Shown here piece by piece: positions 44,742 to 54,799 of a stretch of 64,000 bases of DNA. The notes under the pieces are model-generated. The model saw only the letters and a program-made list of their open reading frames with translations, was not told the origin of the DNA and made no database searches. Made by a program: the position numbers and the translations under genes. Within the stretch, counting starts at the first letter, position 1. Every line of letters starts with the position of its first letter. This stretch comes from CAWDMN01 sp963803155 (GTDB lineage: Bacteria; Acidobacteriota; Terriglobia; Versatilivoradales; Versatilivoraceae): NCBI GenBank assembly GCA_963803155.1, contig CAWDMN010000067.1, positions 19,544 through 83,543 of the forward strand, in the 5' to 3' direction.

Positions 44742-45689
44742 CTAGGATGATGCCGGAACCGCGGGCGCTTCATTTTTCTTTTCAGCAAGGGCTTGTTGAC
44801 GCAAGGCCGCGGCGCCCAGCAAGCCCCCCATCCCCATGGATTCCACCGCACTGCTGGGGACGAGCATCAGGGCGCCCTTTTCTTTTAGTCCTTCGTAGAG
44901 CATGTTCATCGCTCTCAAATGCAGGGCTGTCGGGTTGTTCTGATATGCCTCGGCGGCTTTTTGGAAGGAATGGGATATTTCCAGTTCCGCCTGTCCCAGA
45001 ATGACACGCGCCTGTTTTTCCCGCGCCGCCTGGGCTTCTCGCGACATGGCATCCTGCAGAGCATCCGGTATCACCACATCCCGCATTTCCACCGATTGCA
45101 CGGTAATCCCCCAGGGATTGGATCGAGTGTCAATCAGCTTTTGCAGTTCATCTTCAATGCGCTCCCGACCTCGCAGCAAATCGGTCAAACAGGTGCGGCC
45201 AATGATGTCTCGCAAAGCCGTTTGAGCCGCCCAGCTGACTGCTTGCATGTAGTCTTGCACTTCCAGCGCCGCTTTCTCGGGATCGTACACCATCCAAAAC
45301 AGCACTGCGTCCACATTCACCGGCACCGTATCGGATGTCAGGGTCTGCTCTGCGGCAAAACTGGTTGTAATGGTGCGCTGATCCACCCAAGCCGAAATTG
45401 TTTCAATAAACGGGATGATCCAAAAGAGGCCCGGACCTCTCAACCCCTGGTATTTGCCCAAGCGGAGAATCACCGCGCGTTCCCACTGCTTGGCAATTTT
45501 CGGGGATTGCGAACCGAGGATACCCAGAATCGCACCCGCAATGACCCATGCCGGCTGGTCCTGGCGGATGGACCATGCCAAACCTGGCAAAAAGAATGCC
45601 AAGAAGATCAAACAGGCAATAATGTTCATTCGCACGGAGGGCTGTGCCAAACCTTTTTTGGATACAATGGAGGGAATCAACAATGACAT
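44742..45689 (-). CDS. SPFH-domain slipin (stomatin/prohibitin family) membrane protein
   Basis: 315 residues from the ATG at 45689, preceded by AAAGGAGA; it begins 4 bases after the gntR stop. Two N-terminal hydrophobic segments (NIIACLIFLAFFLPGLAW; PAWVIAGAILGILG) are followed by an SPFH domain: AVILRLGKYQGLRGPGLFWIIPFIE, VDQRTITTSFAAEQTLTSDTVPVNVDAVLFWMVYDPEKAALEVQDYMQAVSWAAQTALRDIIGR. A coiled coil follows (AMSREAQAAREKQARVILGQAELEI), then an Ala-rich tail. Slipins organise membrane microdomains and often pair with an NfeD gene; none is seen here. Co-transcribed with the GntR regulator. Confidence 0.9.
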   Translation of the reverse strand: MSLLIPSIVSKKGLAQPSVRMNIIACLIFLAFFLPGLAWSIRQDQPAWVIAGAILGILGSQSPKIAKQWERAVILRLGKYQGLRGPGLFWIIPFIETISAWVDQRTITTSFAAEQTLTSDTVPVNVDAVLFWMVYDPEKAALEVQDYMQAVSWAAQTALRDIIGRTCLTDLLRGRERIEDELQKLIDTRSNPWGITVQSVEMRDVVIPDALQDAMSREAQAAREKQARVILGQAELEISHSFQKAAEAYQNNPTALHLRAMNMLYEGLKEKGALMLVPSSAVESMGMGGLLGAAALRQQALAEKKNEAPAVPASS

Positions 45690-45694
45690 AAATC

Positions 45695-46084
45695 TCAATC
45701 TCCTTTGCTCAGCCGTCCCTTCAAGTGGGACAGCATTTCTTCGAAACTGAATCCTTGCAAGGCCGCTTCCCCCAGGAAACGGTCGGCCAGGGCCCGCAGT
45801 TGCCGCTCCCGGTCGCCGCGGCGCAGTGCCAGGGGAGGCAAGGTTTTGACGAAAGTCCCCACTCCCCTGCGGGTTTCAACGATCCCCGCCCGCTCCAGCT
45901 CCAGGTAGACCTTGGCCACGGTATTGGCGTTGATGCGCAGATCGACCGCCATCTGGCGCACCGTCGGCAGTTGCATGTCGGGCTTGAGCTGCCCCGTGGC
46001 CATGGCCAGCCGGATGGCCCGCTCCAGCTGCGCATAGAGCGGGGTAGGATCCGTTTCGTCAATTTGAAATAGTCTTTTCGTCAT
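45695..46084 (-). CDS. GntR-family regulator, YtrA subfamily
   Basis: 129 residues: winged helix (DPTPLYAQLERAIRLAMATGQLKPDMQLPTVRQMAVDLRINANTVAKVYLELERAGIVETRRGVGTFV) and a short C-terminal dimerisation tail, the size and layout of the YtrA subfamily. YtrA regulators usually repress their own operon of membrane transport genes. Here the operon partner is a slipin. Two inverted repeats just upstream (46096-46119 and 46137-46151) are candidate operators. Confidence 0.92.
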   Translation of the reverse strand: MTKRLFQIDETDPTPLYAQLERAIRLAMATGQLKPDMQLPTVRQMAVDLRINANTVAKVYLELERAGIVETRRGVGTFVKTLPPLALRRGDRERQLRALADRFLGEAALQGFSFEEMLSHLKGRLSKGD

Positions 46085-46095
46085 CGTATTGCCAT

Positions 46096-46119
46096 ATTGT
46101 ACTAATTAACTAGTACAAT
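46096..46119. promoter_or_regulatory. Candidate GntR/YtrA operator
   Basis: 9-base arms ATTGTACTA and TAGTACAAT flank a 6-base AT spacer, ending 12 bases before the gntR ATG and so able to block initiation. The long-arm, spaced layout resembles known YtrA sites. The identical site occurs in the mirror copy at about 54765-54788. Confidence 0.65.
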
Positions 46120-46136
46120 ACTACAACACAACGAGA

Positions 46137-46151
46137 TTGACATCTTGTCAA
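46137..46151. promoter_or_regulatory. Second inverted repeat upstream of gntR, overlapping a -35-like hexamer
   Basis: TTGACATCTTGTCAA: TTGACA and TGTCAA arms around a 3-base spacer. Read on the minus strand it offers TTGACA as a -35 element upstream of the operator. Mirror copy near 54733-54747. Confidence 0.5.
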
Positions 46152-46282
46152 ATCTTTTCCCGATTAATTTTGCATTCCAGGGGTGGAACCGAAATTCTCG
46201 GTGGTCTATCTAATTCAAGTTTTTTTGGAAAGTCAAAATTATGAAAAATCGTTATTACTCAGCACTTTGGTTGAGCAGTCAT

Positions 46283-46410
46283 TGTAGGATGGGTCAGCGC
46301 GTGGTGACGGCGGTCATCCGCGCGTAACCCATCAGGCGTTGGATGTGGCAGCCCCGATGCGTTACGCTCTTCGAGCTAACCCGCCTTTTGGCGGGCTAAC
46401 GCATCCCACA
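46283..46410. repeat. Double hairpin repeat of the GTAGGATGGGT..AACCCATC type
   Basis: Hairpin 1: GATGGGTCAGCGCG ... CGCGTAACCCATC, with GGTGACGGCGGTCA at the tip. Hairpin 2: GATGCGTTACGC ... GCGGGCTAACGCATC, with CCCGCCTTTTGGCGGG at the tip. Ends are GTAGGATG and CATCCCACA. This GGGTTA/TAACCC type of repeat is seen in many bacterial genomes. Mirror copy 54475-54602. Confidence 0.65.
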
Positions 46411-46456
46411 AAAAAAATGCACTTTGTACAAAGACCCTAAATGGATTCTGATTCAT

Positions 46457-46978
46457 CTAAAAATCCAATTCTCCTTGGTTGCCCTCCAGCCGGAGCAACC
46501 GGGACTTCATTTCCAACCCACCTCCATAGCCAACGAGTTTCCCCTGCGCGCCGATGACGCGGTGGCAGGGAACCACGATAGGCAGTGGGTTTGCCCCATT
46601 GGCAGCCCCAACCGCGCGCACGGACTTGGGATTCCCGATCCGATTGGCCAGTTCCCGGTAACTGATGGTTTCGCCGTAGGGAATTTTCAAGAGCTCCCGC
46701 CAGACTTGCTTTTGAAAGGAGGTCCCGCGGAACAGCAGGGGCAGATCAAATAGCTGGCGCCGCCTGCAAAAAAATTCATCCAATTGGCGCGCCAATTCAT
46801 TGAAGAGAGGATGCGGTTGATATTGGACCGATTGCCGCGGCAGCATTTTCTGAATGGACTCCAGGAAGTCCTGTTCCGGCATGCCGGGCAACCCAAGGCT
46901 AAGCAGGGCCCCCTGGCTCTCCGCTGCCTGGACCAAACCCCAGGAAGTTTTCACCTCGTGGATATTTATGAGATTCAT
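46457..46978 (-). CDS. ogt: Methylated-DNA--protein-cysteine S-methyltransferase (Ogt/MGMT type)
   Basis: 173 residues. The C-terminal domain has the full signature GTSFQKQVWRELLKIPYGETISYRELANRIGNPKSVRAVGAANGANPLPIVVPCHRVIG with acceptor Cys138 in PCHR. The N-terminal domain (1-80) is the usual RNase-H-like part without Ada metal cysteines. It removes alkyl groups from O6-alkylguanine by suicide transfer. It lies between the gntR-slipin unit and the YtcJ-like gene and is convergent with neither. The right-arm copy is unchanged. Confidence 0.95.
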   Translation of the reverse strand: MNLINIHEVKTSWGLVQAAESQGALLSLGLPGMPEQDFLESIQKMLPRQSVQYQPHPLFNELARQLDEFFCRRRQLFDLPLLFRGTSFQKQVWRELLKIPYGETISYRELANRIGNPKSVRAVGAANGANPLPIVVPCHRVIGAQGKLVGYGGGLEMKSRLLRLEGNQGELDF

Positions 46979-47116
46979 AACACCGTTCGTCTTTGCCCAC
47001 TCTTACAACCGCAGGATGGATATTGGCCCATGCTCCCTCAAGATTTGCCATCGATATCCTCATCTGCGATCTCAATGCCCAACCATGGGCAAGATGACGT
47101 CTGTTTCACCCGTCTC

Positions 47117-48862
47117 CTACTGATGCTTCTTGGAGGTCCCGGCGATCCTTTTTCCCCCCAGGTAAGTGTCGAGCACTTGTGTTTCTCGAATCGCATCGGC
47201 TGGGCAACTCAGGATGTCGCGATCGAGAACAATAAAGTCCGCGAGCTTTCCCGGCGCCAACGATCCGATTTCCTTTTCCCGAAATAAAAGATAGGCATTA
47301 TTTGTAGTGTAGAACCGGATGGCCTGTTCGCGGCTAAGGGCTTCTTCGGGATGGAGCGTTCCATCGTAGTTTTTTGCCTTGCGGGTTACGGCGACCCAAA
47401 TCCCCAGAAACGGATTGTAGGGATTAATTGAGCGGAAGGAGCCGATCTTCTGCATATGATCCGATCCGCCACCCACTCTGCCTCCCGCTTCAAAAAGGCT
47501 GCGCAGAGGCTGGAAATAACGCAGCCGGTCATATCCGAACTGGGTGACCAGCGTGCGAGTATCCAGATAGAGCCAGGCTGGCTGAATATTCGCCACCGCT
47601 CCAAGGCGGGCGAGCAGGTCAATCGTTCTACGGTCCATAAAATTAGAATGAGTCAAGCAGGGACGAGTGGAGGCCACCGGAATTTTTTTATTTACTTCGT
47701 CATAGGCGTCCAGCAACGCGCTCACGGCCCCATCCCCCACCGCGTGGGCGGTGAATTGCAATCCGCTTTCCACGGCAGTCTGTACCATGGGGATCAAACG
47801 CTCCCGGGGCACAAAAAGAACTCCTCGATATTGTGGATCGCGGATGGAATAAATCTGGCTGGTCCCCCAGGGCTGAAGCATGTAGGCGCTGCCGGTCAAC
47901 ATGCCGCCATCCAGGTAGATTTTCACTCCGATGATTTGCAGCCACGGATCTGGTCTCCGCAGAGGGTTTCCGGCCACCTGGCGGATATTTTCCCGAATTT
48001 TTTCTATCGGGCCTAGGGTGTCGATGTGCTTCGACATGGAGACTCTGACACTCAACTCGCCGGTATCGCGCAATCTCCGATAGCGCTCCATCTCCTCCGG
48101 CATCGTATCTCCATCGCCAACACTGGTAATCCCCACGCTATTGTAATCCGCAAACAATTCCTTCAAGCGCCGACAGCGGTCCTCTTCAGTGGGAGTTTTT
48201 CCATTGACGCGGCTTTTGACGTATCGGGTGCAACTGCGCAAGATCCCGGTGGGCTCTCCGGTTTGTGGATCCATTTCCGCGTATCCCGGCCCTCCATCAG
48301 AAACGCGAAAGTCCCGCGTGATTCCGCTCAACCTCAGAGCCAGGCTATTGAGCGATGCGTCAGGCCCCGTCGCAAAAATCACCGGATGCCGGGGCACCAC
48401 CTGGTCCAACTCTTCCTTGCTGGGATAGCGCTGCTCCCTCAACCGCGTGATAAAAACCTGGTCGACCCGTATCCATTCCCCTTCCGGCAATTGGGCGGCC
48501 CTAGTCTTGATGTAATTCAAAACATCCTGGAGGGTCTCCATGTCCGGGATCGAATGATCAAATTCCGTCATGGAAGCATCAGAGGGATGTGCATGAGAAT
48601 CGATCAAGCCCGGCAGTACCGTCTTTCCTTCGAGGTCAAGCACCCGAGTGCCGGCGCCGCGAAGTTTTAGAATTTCCTCGTCAGATCCGACGGCCAGAAT
48701 TTTCCCTTTCTCAACAGCCATGGCCTCTCGAATGGAAAACTTGTCATCCACCGTGACCACTTTCCCATGATGAAGAATCAAATCAGCGTCTGCCATTCCA
48801 AGACTCCCGAGCCAAGGGATCAAAACAAAAAGAATTATTCCCGTCCCCCATTTTGCTGACAT
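47117..48862 (-). CDS. YtcJ-like exported metal-dependent amidohydrolase (amidohydrolase_3)
   Basis: 581 residues from the ATG at 48862, which begins a signal peptide (MSAKWGTGIILFVLIPWLGSLGMA). The upstream in-frame extension to 48994 lacks a ribosome site. Motifs: ADLILHHGKVVTVDDKFSI, VLPGLIDSHAHPSD (metal His pair), IIGVKIYLDGGMLTG, FTAHAVGDGAV, CLTHSNFM, RVGGGSDH, SREQAIRFYTTNNAYLLFREKEIGSLAPGKLADFIVLDRDIL. This matches the YtcJ/amidohydrolase_3 group, which hydrolyses amides of unknown physiological nature. Likely periplasmic. Confidence 0.9.
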   Translation of the reverse strand: MSAKWGTGIILFVLIPWLGSLGMADADLILHHGKVVTVDDKFSIREAMAVEKGKILAVGSDEEILKLRGAGTRVLDLEGKTVLPGLIDSHAHPSDASMTEFDHSIPDMETLQDVLNYIKTRAAQLPEGEWIRVDQVFITRLREQRYPSKEELDQVVPRHPVIFATGPDASLNSLALRLSGITRDFRVSDGGPGYAEMDPQTGEPTGILRSCTRYVKSRVNGKTPTEEDRCRRLKELFADYNSVGITSVGDGDTMPEEMERYRRLRDTGELSVRVSMSKHIDTLGPIEKIRENIRQVAGNPLRRPDPWLQIIGVKIYLDGGMLTGSAYMLQPWGTSQIYSIRDPQYRGVLFVPRERLIPMVQTAVESGLQFTAHAVGDGAVSALLDAYDEVNKKIPVASTRPCLTHSNFMDRRTIDLLARLGAVANIQPAWLYLDTRTLVTQFGYDRLRYFQPLRSLFEAGGRVGGGSDHMQKIGSFRSINPYNPFLGIWVAVTRKAKNYDGTLHPEEALSREQAIRFYTTNNAYLLFREKEIGSLAPGKLADFIVLDRDILSCPADAIRETQVLDTYLGGKRIAGTSKKHQ

Positions 48863-49852
48863 ATTCAATCCTTTTCCAAAGTCGATTGTATCCTGCCGTA
48901 TCTGCTTGCCACTTGAGGAACCTTTCCGCCACATTCTATTCATGGCGCGATTCATCGATATGGGAAACGCATCGAATCGGCTTCTGCACAGCAATCCTCT
49001 CCAGGCGCTCCAACTGGTTCTTCCGATTGCCGCCGGAGTTTCGAATATGTTTCCCCCATCAATATTCCCCTTTCGCGCGAATTTCGCAATCTCCTTGAAG
49101 GCGGGGAATGATTCCTACCTTGCTGATCCGCCCAAGAGGTGGAAAATATCGGTTTAAGACCAAGGAGCGTTCAAGCTGAGACTAATGCATCCACAATTCA
49201 GGTGTGATGTGCATACTCATCGCACATGCCCCCGCTCGCACTTCGACAAGCTCAGTACGAGCGGGGATTGGAGTGCCGCTCATCCTGAGCTTGTCGAAGG
49301 ATGAGCGAATTCAGTGGATGGACTCCTTGTTGTTCATCGCAATAGTGAACTCATCATGAAAGCTCATTGGAATAAGACCATGCCAAGCCGCAAGCTGTCC
49401 GTTTCTGGGATTTCAATGTCCGCAGGTGGACATCCCCAAATCTCACATCTACGGCGGCATGACGGGATAATGACTCACAAGCTCCCATATTTCAATCAAT
49501 TAATAAGAGAGACCTTCTTGGCAGTCAAACTGCTCTAACCATATGGAAAGTTAAATACGAGAGTATTTCCCAAGAATGGCGCATCACTGAGGGAGCATTG
49601 AAATGAATCGACACAAACCCGTCAAAATTTTGCTGCTCAAGATTTTTCTGGCATTGGTGCTGCAACTTTTTTGGATAATGCCATTTTTGTATTCCCACCC
49701 GAATCAATCCTTTTCATGTCTGCTGGGCGGATTCTCTCAGCAACTGACGCAGAAGATTCAGAAAGTCGTCGTTTCCGTTCAATCGCTGCATCTCAACATG
49801 GAGGGTTTTTCTCCATTCTCATTGAATGGCTCGGACTTTTACAGCTTCTAAA
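48863..49852. other. Intergenic region of about 1 kb with REP-like hairpins and possible broken coding sequence
   Basis: Two hairpins at 49228-49310 share the loop word TTCGACAAGCTCA: CCCGCTCG/CGAGCGGG and GCTCATCCT/AGGATGAGC. Between about 49500 and 49830 the minus strand shows protein-like pieces (MQRLNGNDDFLNLLRQLL; DGFVSIHFNAPSVMRHSWEILSYLTF) in different frames, possibly one gene broken by sequence errors. I cannot assign a family. Right-arm mirror: about 51042-52023. Confidence 0.4.
49228..49310. repeat. REP-like pair of hairpins with conserved CTTCGACAAGCTCAG core
   Basis: CCCGCTCGCACTTCGACAAG then CTCAGTACGAGCGGG, followed after 10 bases by GCTCATCCTGAGCTTGTCGA then AGGATGAGC. The two hairpins are inverse to each other at the core but have different stems. 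The mirror copy at about 51576-51656 has one stem changed by apparent errors. This core is a widespread bacterial intergenic repeat. Confidence 0.7.
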
Positions 49853-50360
49853 TCATAGCGCTCCAAATTCGCTTTGATATCGCACCAGCCCCTTGAGTCC
49901 GGAGAAGGCGCCAGGAACCAAGTCCAACCCCATGAACATCTCATCTGGCACATCATATTCGCCGTGCAATCCAAACCCGCTCGCCGGCTGAAAACCAAAT
50001 CGTGGGTAATATTCTGGATTTCCGAGCACCAAAACGCCGACAACTCCAATCCGCTGGCACTCTCGCAACCCCTCCCATACCAACTGGGTTTCAATCCCCC
50101 GTCTTTGTCTTCCTGGATGACAGCCATGGGGGCCAATCCCGCGAAGAGAATTTCTGAGCGTGAATCATTGGGAAGAACTCGGCTGAAGGCAATGTGTCCG
50201 GCAATTTCCCCCTCTTGTTCCGGCCACCAGGGGAATCAATAATCTTCCATTCCCGCGCAAAGCATTGACTAGGGCAGCCTCTTCAGGACACGCAAAGGCC
50301 GCTTCGTTGAGATGGCGGATGGCCTCTCTGGGCGGGGCGTTCATATCGAATTGTGATCAT
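49853..50360 (-). pseudogene. GNAT-family N-acetyltransferase (YhbS-like), frameshifted at the palindrome centre, left copy
   Basis: Reading from the ATG at 50360 gives MITIRYE; combining frames gives EAIRHLNEAAFACPEEAALVNALRGNG, GHIAFSRVLPNDSRSEILFAGLAPMAV, QLVWEGLRECQRIGVVGVLVLGNPEYYPRFGFQPASGFGL and EYDVPDEMFMGLDLVPGAFSGLKGLVRYQSEFGAL. The LGNPEYYPRFGF stretch is the YhbS/GNAT signature. The length is not a multiple of three, and several single-base shifts break it. The right-arm copy is broken at different places, so a composite of the two is open in most parts. This points to sequencing error and not gene decay. Confidence 0.75.
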
Positions 50361-50384
50361 CTCATTCTCATTTTATTGGATTAT

Positions 50385-50520
50385 CCCAGACGGGAATAAT
50401 GCCTCAATCGGCCATAAAGCATATTCCCAAGGATTTTCTCGCAATGGAGGAAGAGGGTAAACCATCTTTTTCACAAAGCGGCGATCCTTCAATCCATGGA
50501 TTCACGGACCCAAGTCTGGC
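50385..50520. other. Centre (spacer) of the giant inverted repeat
   Basis: The arms remain recognisable up to GTTCATATCGAATTGTGATC (from 50340) on the left and its inverse ending near 50563 on the right. Weak similarity (ATTATCCCAGAC versus ATTATGCCAGAC inverted) continues to about 50404 and 50510. About 100 unpaired bases remain at the turn. Confidence 0.75.
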
Positions 50521-50544
50521 ATAATACAATGGAATGAGAATGAG

Positions 50545-51041
50545 ATGATCACAATTCGATATGAACATCCCACCCGAGAGGCCATCCGCCATCTCGGCGG
50601 CCTTTGCGGGTCCTGAAGAGGCTGCCCTAGTCAATGCTTTGCGCGGGAATGGAAAATTATTGATTTCCCTGGTGGCGGAACAAGGGGGAAATTGCCGGAC
50701 ACCATTGCCTTCAGCCGAGTTCTTGCCGAAGATTCACGCTCAGAAATTCTCTTCGCGGGATTGGCCCCCATGGCTGTCGTCCAGGAAGACAAAGACAGGG
50801 GATTGGAACCCAGTTGGTACGGGAGGGATTGCGAGAGTGGCGGCGGATTGGAGTTGTCGGCGTTTTGGTGCTCGGAAATCCAGAATAACCCGCGGTTTGG
50901 TTTTCAGCCGGCGAGCCGGTTTAGATTGCACGGCGAATATGATGTGCCGGATGAGATGTTCATGGGGTTGGACTTGGTTCCTGGCGCCTTCTCCGGAACA
51001 AGGAGCTAGTGCGATATCAAAGCGAATTTGGAGCGCTATGA
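50545..51041 (+). pseudogene. GNAT-family N-acetyltransferase, frameshifted, right copy
   Basis: Begins MITIRYEHPTREAIRHL, which is correct where the left copy is shifted, then breaks within CTCGGCGGCCTTTGC where bases present in the left copy are missing. Later FAGLAPMAVVQEDKD and EYDVPDEMFMGLDLVPGAFSG are seen in other frames. Same gene as 49853-50360. Confidence 0.7.
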
Positions 51042-52023
51042 TTTAGAAGCTGTGAAAGCCCGAGCCATTCAATGAGAAGGGAGAAAGATTCTCCATGTTG
51101 AGATGCAGCGATTGAACGGAAACAACGACTTTCTGAATATTCTGCGTCAGTTGCTGATCCACCCAGCAGACATGAAAAGGATTGATTCGGGTGGGAATAC
51201 AAAAATGGCATTATCCAAAAAAGTTGCAGCACCAATGCCAGAAAAATCTTGAGCAGCAAATTTTGACGGGTTTGTGTCGATTCATTTCAATGCTCCCTCA
51301 GTGATGCGCCATTCTTGGGAAATACTCTCGTATTTAACTTTCCATATGGTTAGAGCAGTTTGACTGCCAAGAAGGTCTCTCTTATTAATTGATTGAAATA
51401 TGGGAGCTTATGAGTCATTATCCCGTCATGCCGCCGTAGATGTGAGATTTAGGAATGCCACCTGCGGACATTGAAATCCCAGAAACGGACAGCTTGCGGC
51501 TTGGCATGGTCTTTTCCAATGAGCTTCATGATGAGTTACTATTGCGATGAACAACAAGGAGTCCATCCACTGAATTCGCTCATCCTTCGACAAGCTCAGG
51601 ATGAGCGGCACTCCAATCCCCACTCGTCTGAGCTTGTCGAAGTGCGAGCGGGGGCATGTGCGATGAGTATGCACATCACACCTGAATTGTGGATGCATTA
51701 GTCTCAGCTTGAACGCTCCTTGGTCTTAAACCGATATTTTCCATCTCTTGGGCGGACCAGCAAGGTGGGAATCATTCCCCCCCCCCTTCAAGGATATTGC
51801 GAAATTCGCGCGAAAGGGGAATATTGATGGGGGAAACATATTCGAAACTCCGGCGACAATCGGAAGAACCAGTTGGAGCGCCTGGAGAGGATTGCTGTGC
51901 AGAAGCCGATTCGATGCGTTTCCCATATCGATGAATCGCGCCATGAATAGAATGTGGCGGAAAGGTTCCTCAAGTGGCAAGCAGATACGGCAGGATACAA
52001 TCGACTTTGGAAAAGGATTGAAT

Positions 52024-53767
52024 ATGTCAGCAAAATGGGGGACGGGAATAATTCTTTTTGTTTTGATCCCTTGGCTCGGGAGTCTTGGAATGGCAGACGC
52101 TGATTTGATTCTTCATCATGGGAAAGTGGTCACGGTGGATGACAAGTTTTCCATTCGAGAGGCCATGGCTGTTGAGAAGGGAAAATTCTGGCCGTCGGAT
52201 CTGACGAGGAAATTCTAAAACTTGGCGGCGCCGGCACTCGGATGCTTGACCTCGAAGGAAAGACGGTACTGCCGGGCTTGATCGATTCTCATGCACATCC
52301 CTCTGATGCTTCCATGACGGAATTTGATCATTCGATCCCGGACATGGAGACCCTCCAGGATGTTTTGAATTACATCAAGACTAGGGCCGCCCAATTGCCG
52401 GAAGGGGAATGGATACGGGTCGACCAGGTTTTTATCACGCGGTTGAGGGAGCAGCGCTATCCCAGCAAGGAAGAGTTGGACCAGGTGGTGCCCCGGCATC
52501 CGGTGATTTTTGCGACGGGGCCTGACGCATCGCTCAATAGCCTGGCTCTGAGGTTGAGCGGAATCACGCGGGACTTTCGCGTTTCTGATGGAGGGCCGGG
52601 ATACGCGGAAATGGATCCACAAACCGGAGAGCCCACCGGGATCTTGCGCAGTTGCACCCGATACGTCAAAAGCCGCGTCAATGGAAAAACTCCCACTGAA
52701 GAGGACCGCTGTCGGCGCTTGAAGGAATTGTTTGCGGATTACAATAGCGTGGGGATTACCAGTGTTGGCGATGGAGATACGATGCCGGAGGAGATGGAGC
52801 GCTATCGGAGATTGCGCGATACCGGCGAGTTGAGTGTCAGAGTCTCCATGTCGAAGCACATCGACACCCTAGGCCCGATAGAAAAAATTCGGGAAAATAT
52901 CCGCCAGGTGGCCGGAAACCCTCTGCGGAGACCAGATCCGTGGCTGCAAATCATCGGAGTGAAAATCTACCTGGATGGCGGCATGTTGACCGGCAGCGCC
53001 TACATGCTTCAGCCCTGGGGGACCAGCCAGATTTATTCCATCCGCGATCCACAATATCGAGGAGTTCTTTTTGTGCCCCGGGAGCGTTTGATCCCCATGG
53101 TACAGACTGCCGTGGAAAGCGGATTGCAATTCACCGCCCACGCGGTGGGGGATGGGGCCGTGAGCGCGTTGCTGGACGCCTATGACGAAGTAAATAAAAA
53201 AATTCCGGTGGCCTCCACTCGTCCCTGCTTGACTCATTCTAATTTTATGGACCGTAGAACGATTGACCTGCTCGCCCGCCTTGGAGCGGTGGCGAATATT
53301 CAGCCAGCCTGGCTCTATCTGGATACTCGCACGCTGGTCACCCAGTTCGGATATGACCGGCTGCGTTATTTCCAGCCTCTGCGCAGCCTTTTTGAAGCGG
53401 GAGGCAGAGTGGGTGGCGGATCGGATCATATGCAGAAGATCGGCTCCTTCCGCTCAATTAATCCCTACAATCCGTTTCTGGGGATTTGGGTCGCCGTAAC
53501 CCGCAAGGCAAAAAACTACGATGGAACGCTCCATCCCGAAGAAGCCCTTAGCCGCGAACAGGCCATCCGGTTCTACACTACAAATAATGCCTATCTTTTA
53601 TTTCGGGAAAAGGAAATCGGATCGTTGGCGCCGGGAAAGCTCGCGGACTTTATTGTTCTCGATCGCGACATCCTGAGTTGCCCAGCCGATGCGATTCGAG
53701 AAACACAAGTGCTCGACACTTACCTGGGGGAAAAAGGATCGCCGGGACCTCCAAGAAGCATCAGTAG
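52024..53767 (+). pseudogene. Second copy of the YtcJ-like amidohydrolase, frameshifted
   Basis: Mirror of 47117-48862. A lost A near 52180 shifts the frame after MAVEKGK, and a lost G near 53726 shifts it again after LDTYLG, replacing the normal end GGKRIAGTSKKHQ. Between these the sequence agrees with the left copy. Treat as the same gene. Confidence 0.85.
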
Positions 53768-53905
53768 GAGACGGGTGAAACAGACGTCATCTTGCCCATG
53801 GTTGGGCATTGAGATCGCAGATGAGGATATCGATGGCAAATCTTGAGGGAGCATGGGCCAATATCCATCCTGCGGTTGTAAGAGTGGGCAAAGACGAACG
53901 GTGTT

Positions 53906-54427
53906 ATGAATCTCATAAATATCCACGAGGTGAAAACTTCCTGGGGTTTGGTCCAGGCAGCGGAGAGCCAGGGGGCCCTGCTTAGCCTTGGGTTGCCCGG
54001 CATGCCGGAACAGGACTTCCTGGAGTCCATTCAGAAAATGCTGCCGCGGCAATCGGTCCAATATCAACCGCATCCTCTCTTCAATGAATTGGCGCGCCAA
54101 TTGGATGAATTTTTTTGCAGGCGGCGCCAGCTATTTGATCTGCCCCTGCTGTTCCGCGGGACCTCCTTTCAAAAGCAAGTCTGGCGGGAGCTCTTGAAAA
54201 TTCCCTACGGCGAAACCATCAGTTACCGGGAACTGGCCAATCGGATCGGGAATCCCAAGTCCGTGCGCGCGGTTGGGGCTGCCAATGGGGCAAACCCACT
54301 GCCTATCGTGGTTCCCTGCCACCGCGTCATCGGCGCGCAGGGGAAACTCGTTGGCTATGGAGGTGGGTTGGAAATGAAGTCCCGGTTGCTCCGGCTGGAG
54401 GGCAACCAAGGAGAATTGGATTTTTAG
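53906..54427 (+). CDS. ogt: Second copy of the Ogt/MGMT gene, intact
   Basis: 173 residues, same protein as 46457-46978 including PCHR Cys138. It is intact because this stretch of the right arm has no indel. Probably an artefactual duplicate. Confidence 0.85.
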   Translation: MNLINIHEVKTSWGLVQAAESQGALLSLGLPGMPEQDFLESIQKMLPRQSVQYQPHPLFNELARQLDEFFCRRRQLFDLPLLFRGTSFQKQVWRELLKIPYGETISYRELANRIGNPKSVRAVGAANGANPLPIVVPCHRVIGAQGKLVGYGGGLEMKSRLLRLEGNQGELDF

Positions 54428-54799
54428 ATGAATCAGAATCCATTTAGGGTTTTTGTACAAAGTGCATTTTTTTTGTGGGATGCGTTAGCCCGCCAAAAGG
54501 CGGGTTAGCTCGAAGAGCGTAACGCATCGGGGCTGCCACATCCAACGCCTGATGGGTTACGCGCGGATGACCGCCGTCACCACGCGCTGACCCATCCTAC
54601 AATGACTGCTCAACCAAAGTGCTGAGTAATAACGATTTTTCATAATTTTGACTTTCCAAAAAAACTTGAATTAGATAGACCACCGAGAATTTCGGTTCCA
54701 CCCCTGGAATGCAAAATTAATCGGGAAAAGATTTGACAAGATGTCAATCTCGTTGTGTTGTAGTATTGTACTAGTTAATTAGTACAATATGGCAATACG

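Larger units (their letters stand above)
36904..50384. repeat. Left arm of a giant inverted repeat (at least 13.4 kb)
   Basis: The reverse complement of this stretch reappears as 50521-64000. Paired gene coordinates sum to about 100,884 through most of the arms (for example 46457-46978 with 53906-54427; 45695-46084 with 54800-55189; 41041 with 59843), drifting by single bases where the arms differ by indels. The partner continues to the window edge, so the arm may extend left of 36904 in the full contig. Confidence 0.95.

Noticed and set aside
49603..49851. 82-codon plus-strand open frame with a hydrophobic start
   Set aside because: It opposes protein-like minus-strand segments, and its mirror (51017-51259) is not conserved in sequence detail; most likely a shadow.
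50404..50634. 76-codon minus-strand open frame crossing the palindrome axis
   Set aside because: It spans the chimeric turn and runs antisense to the GNAT copy.
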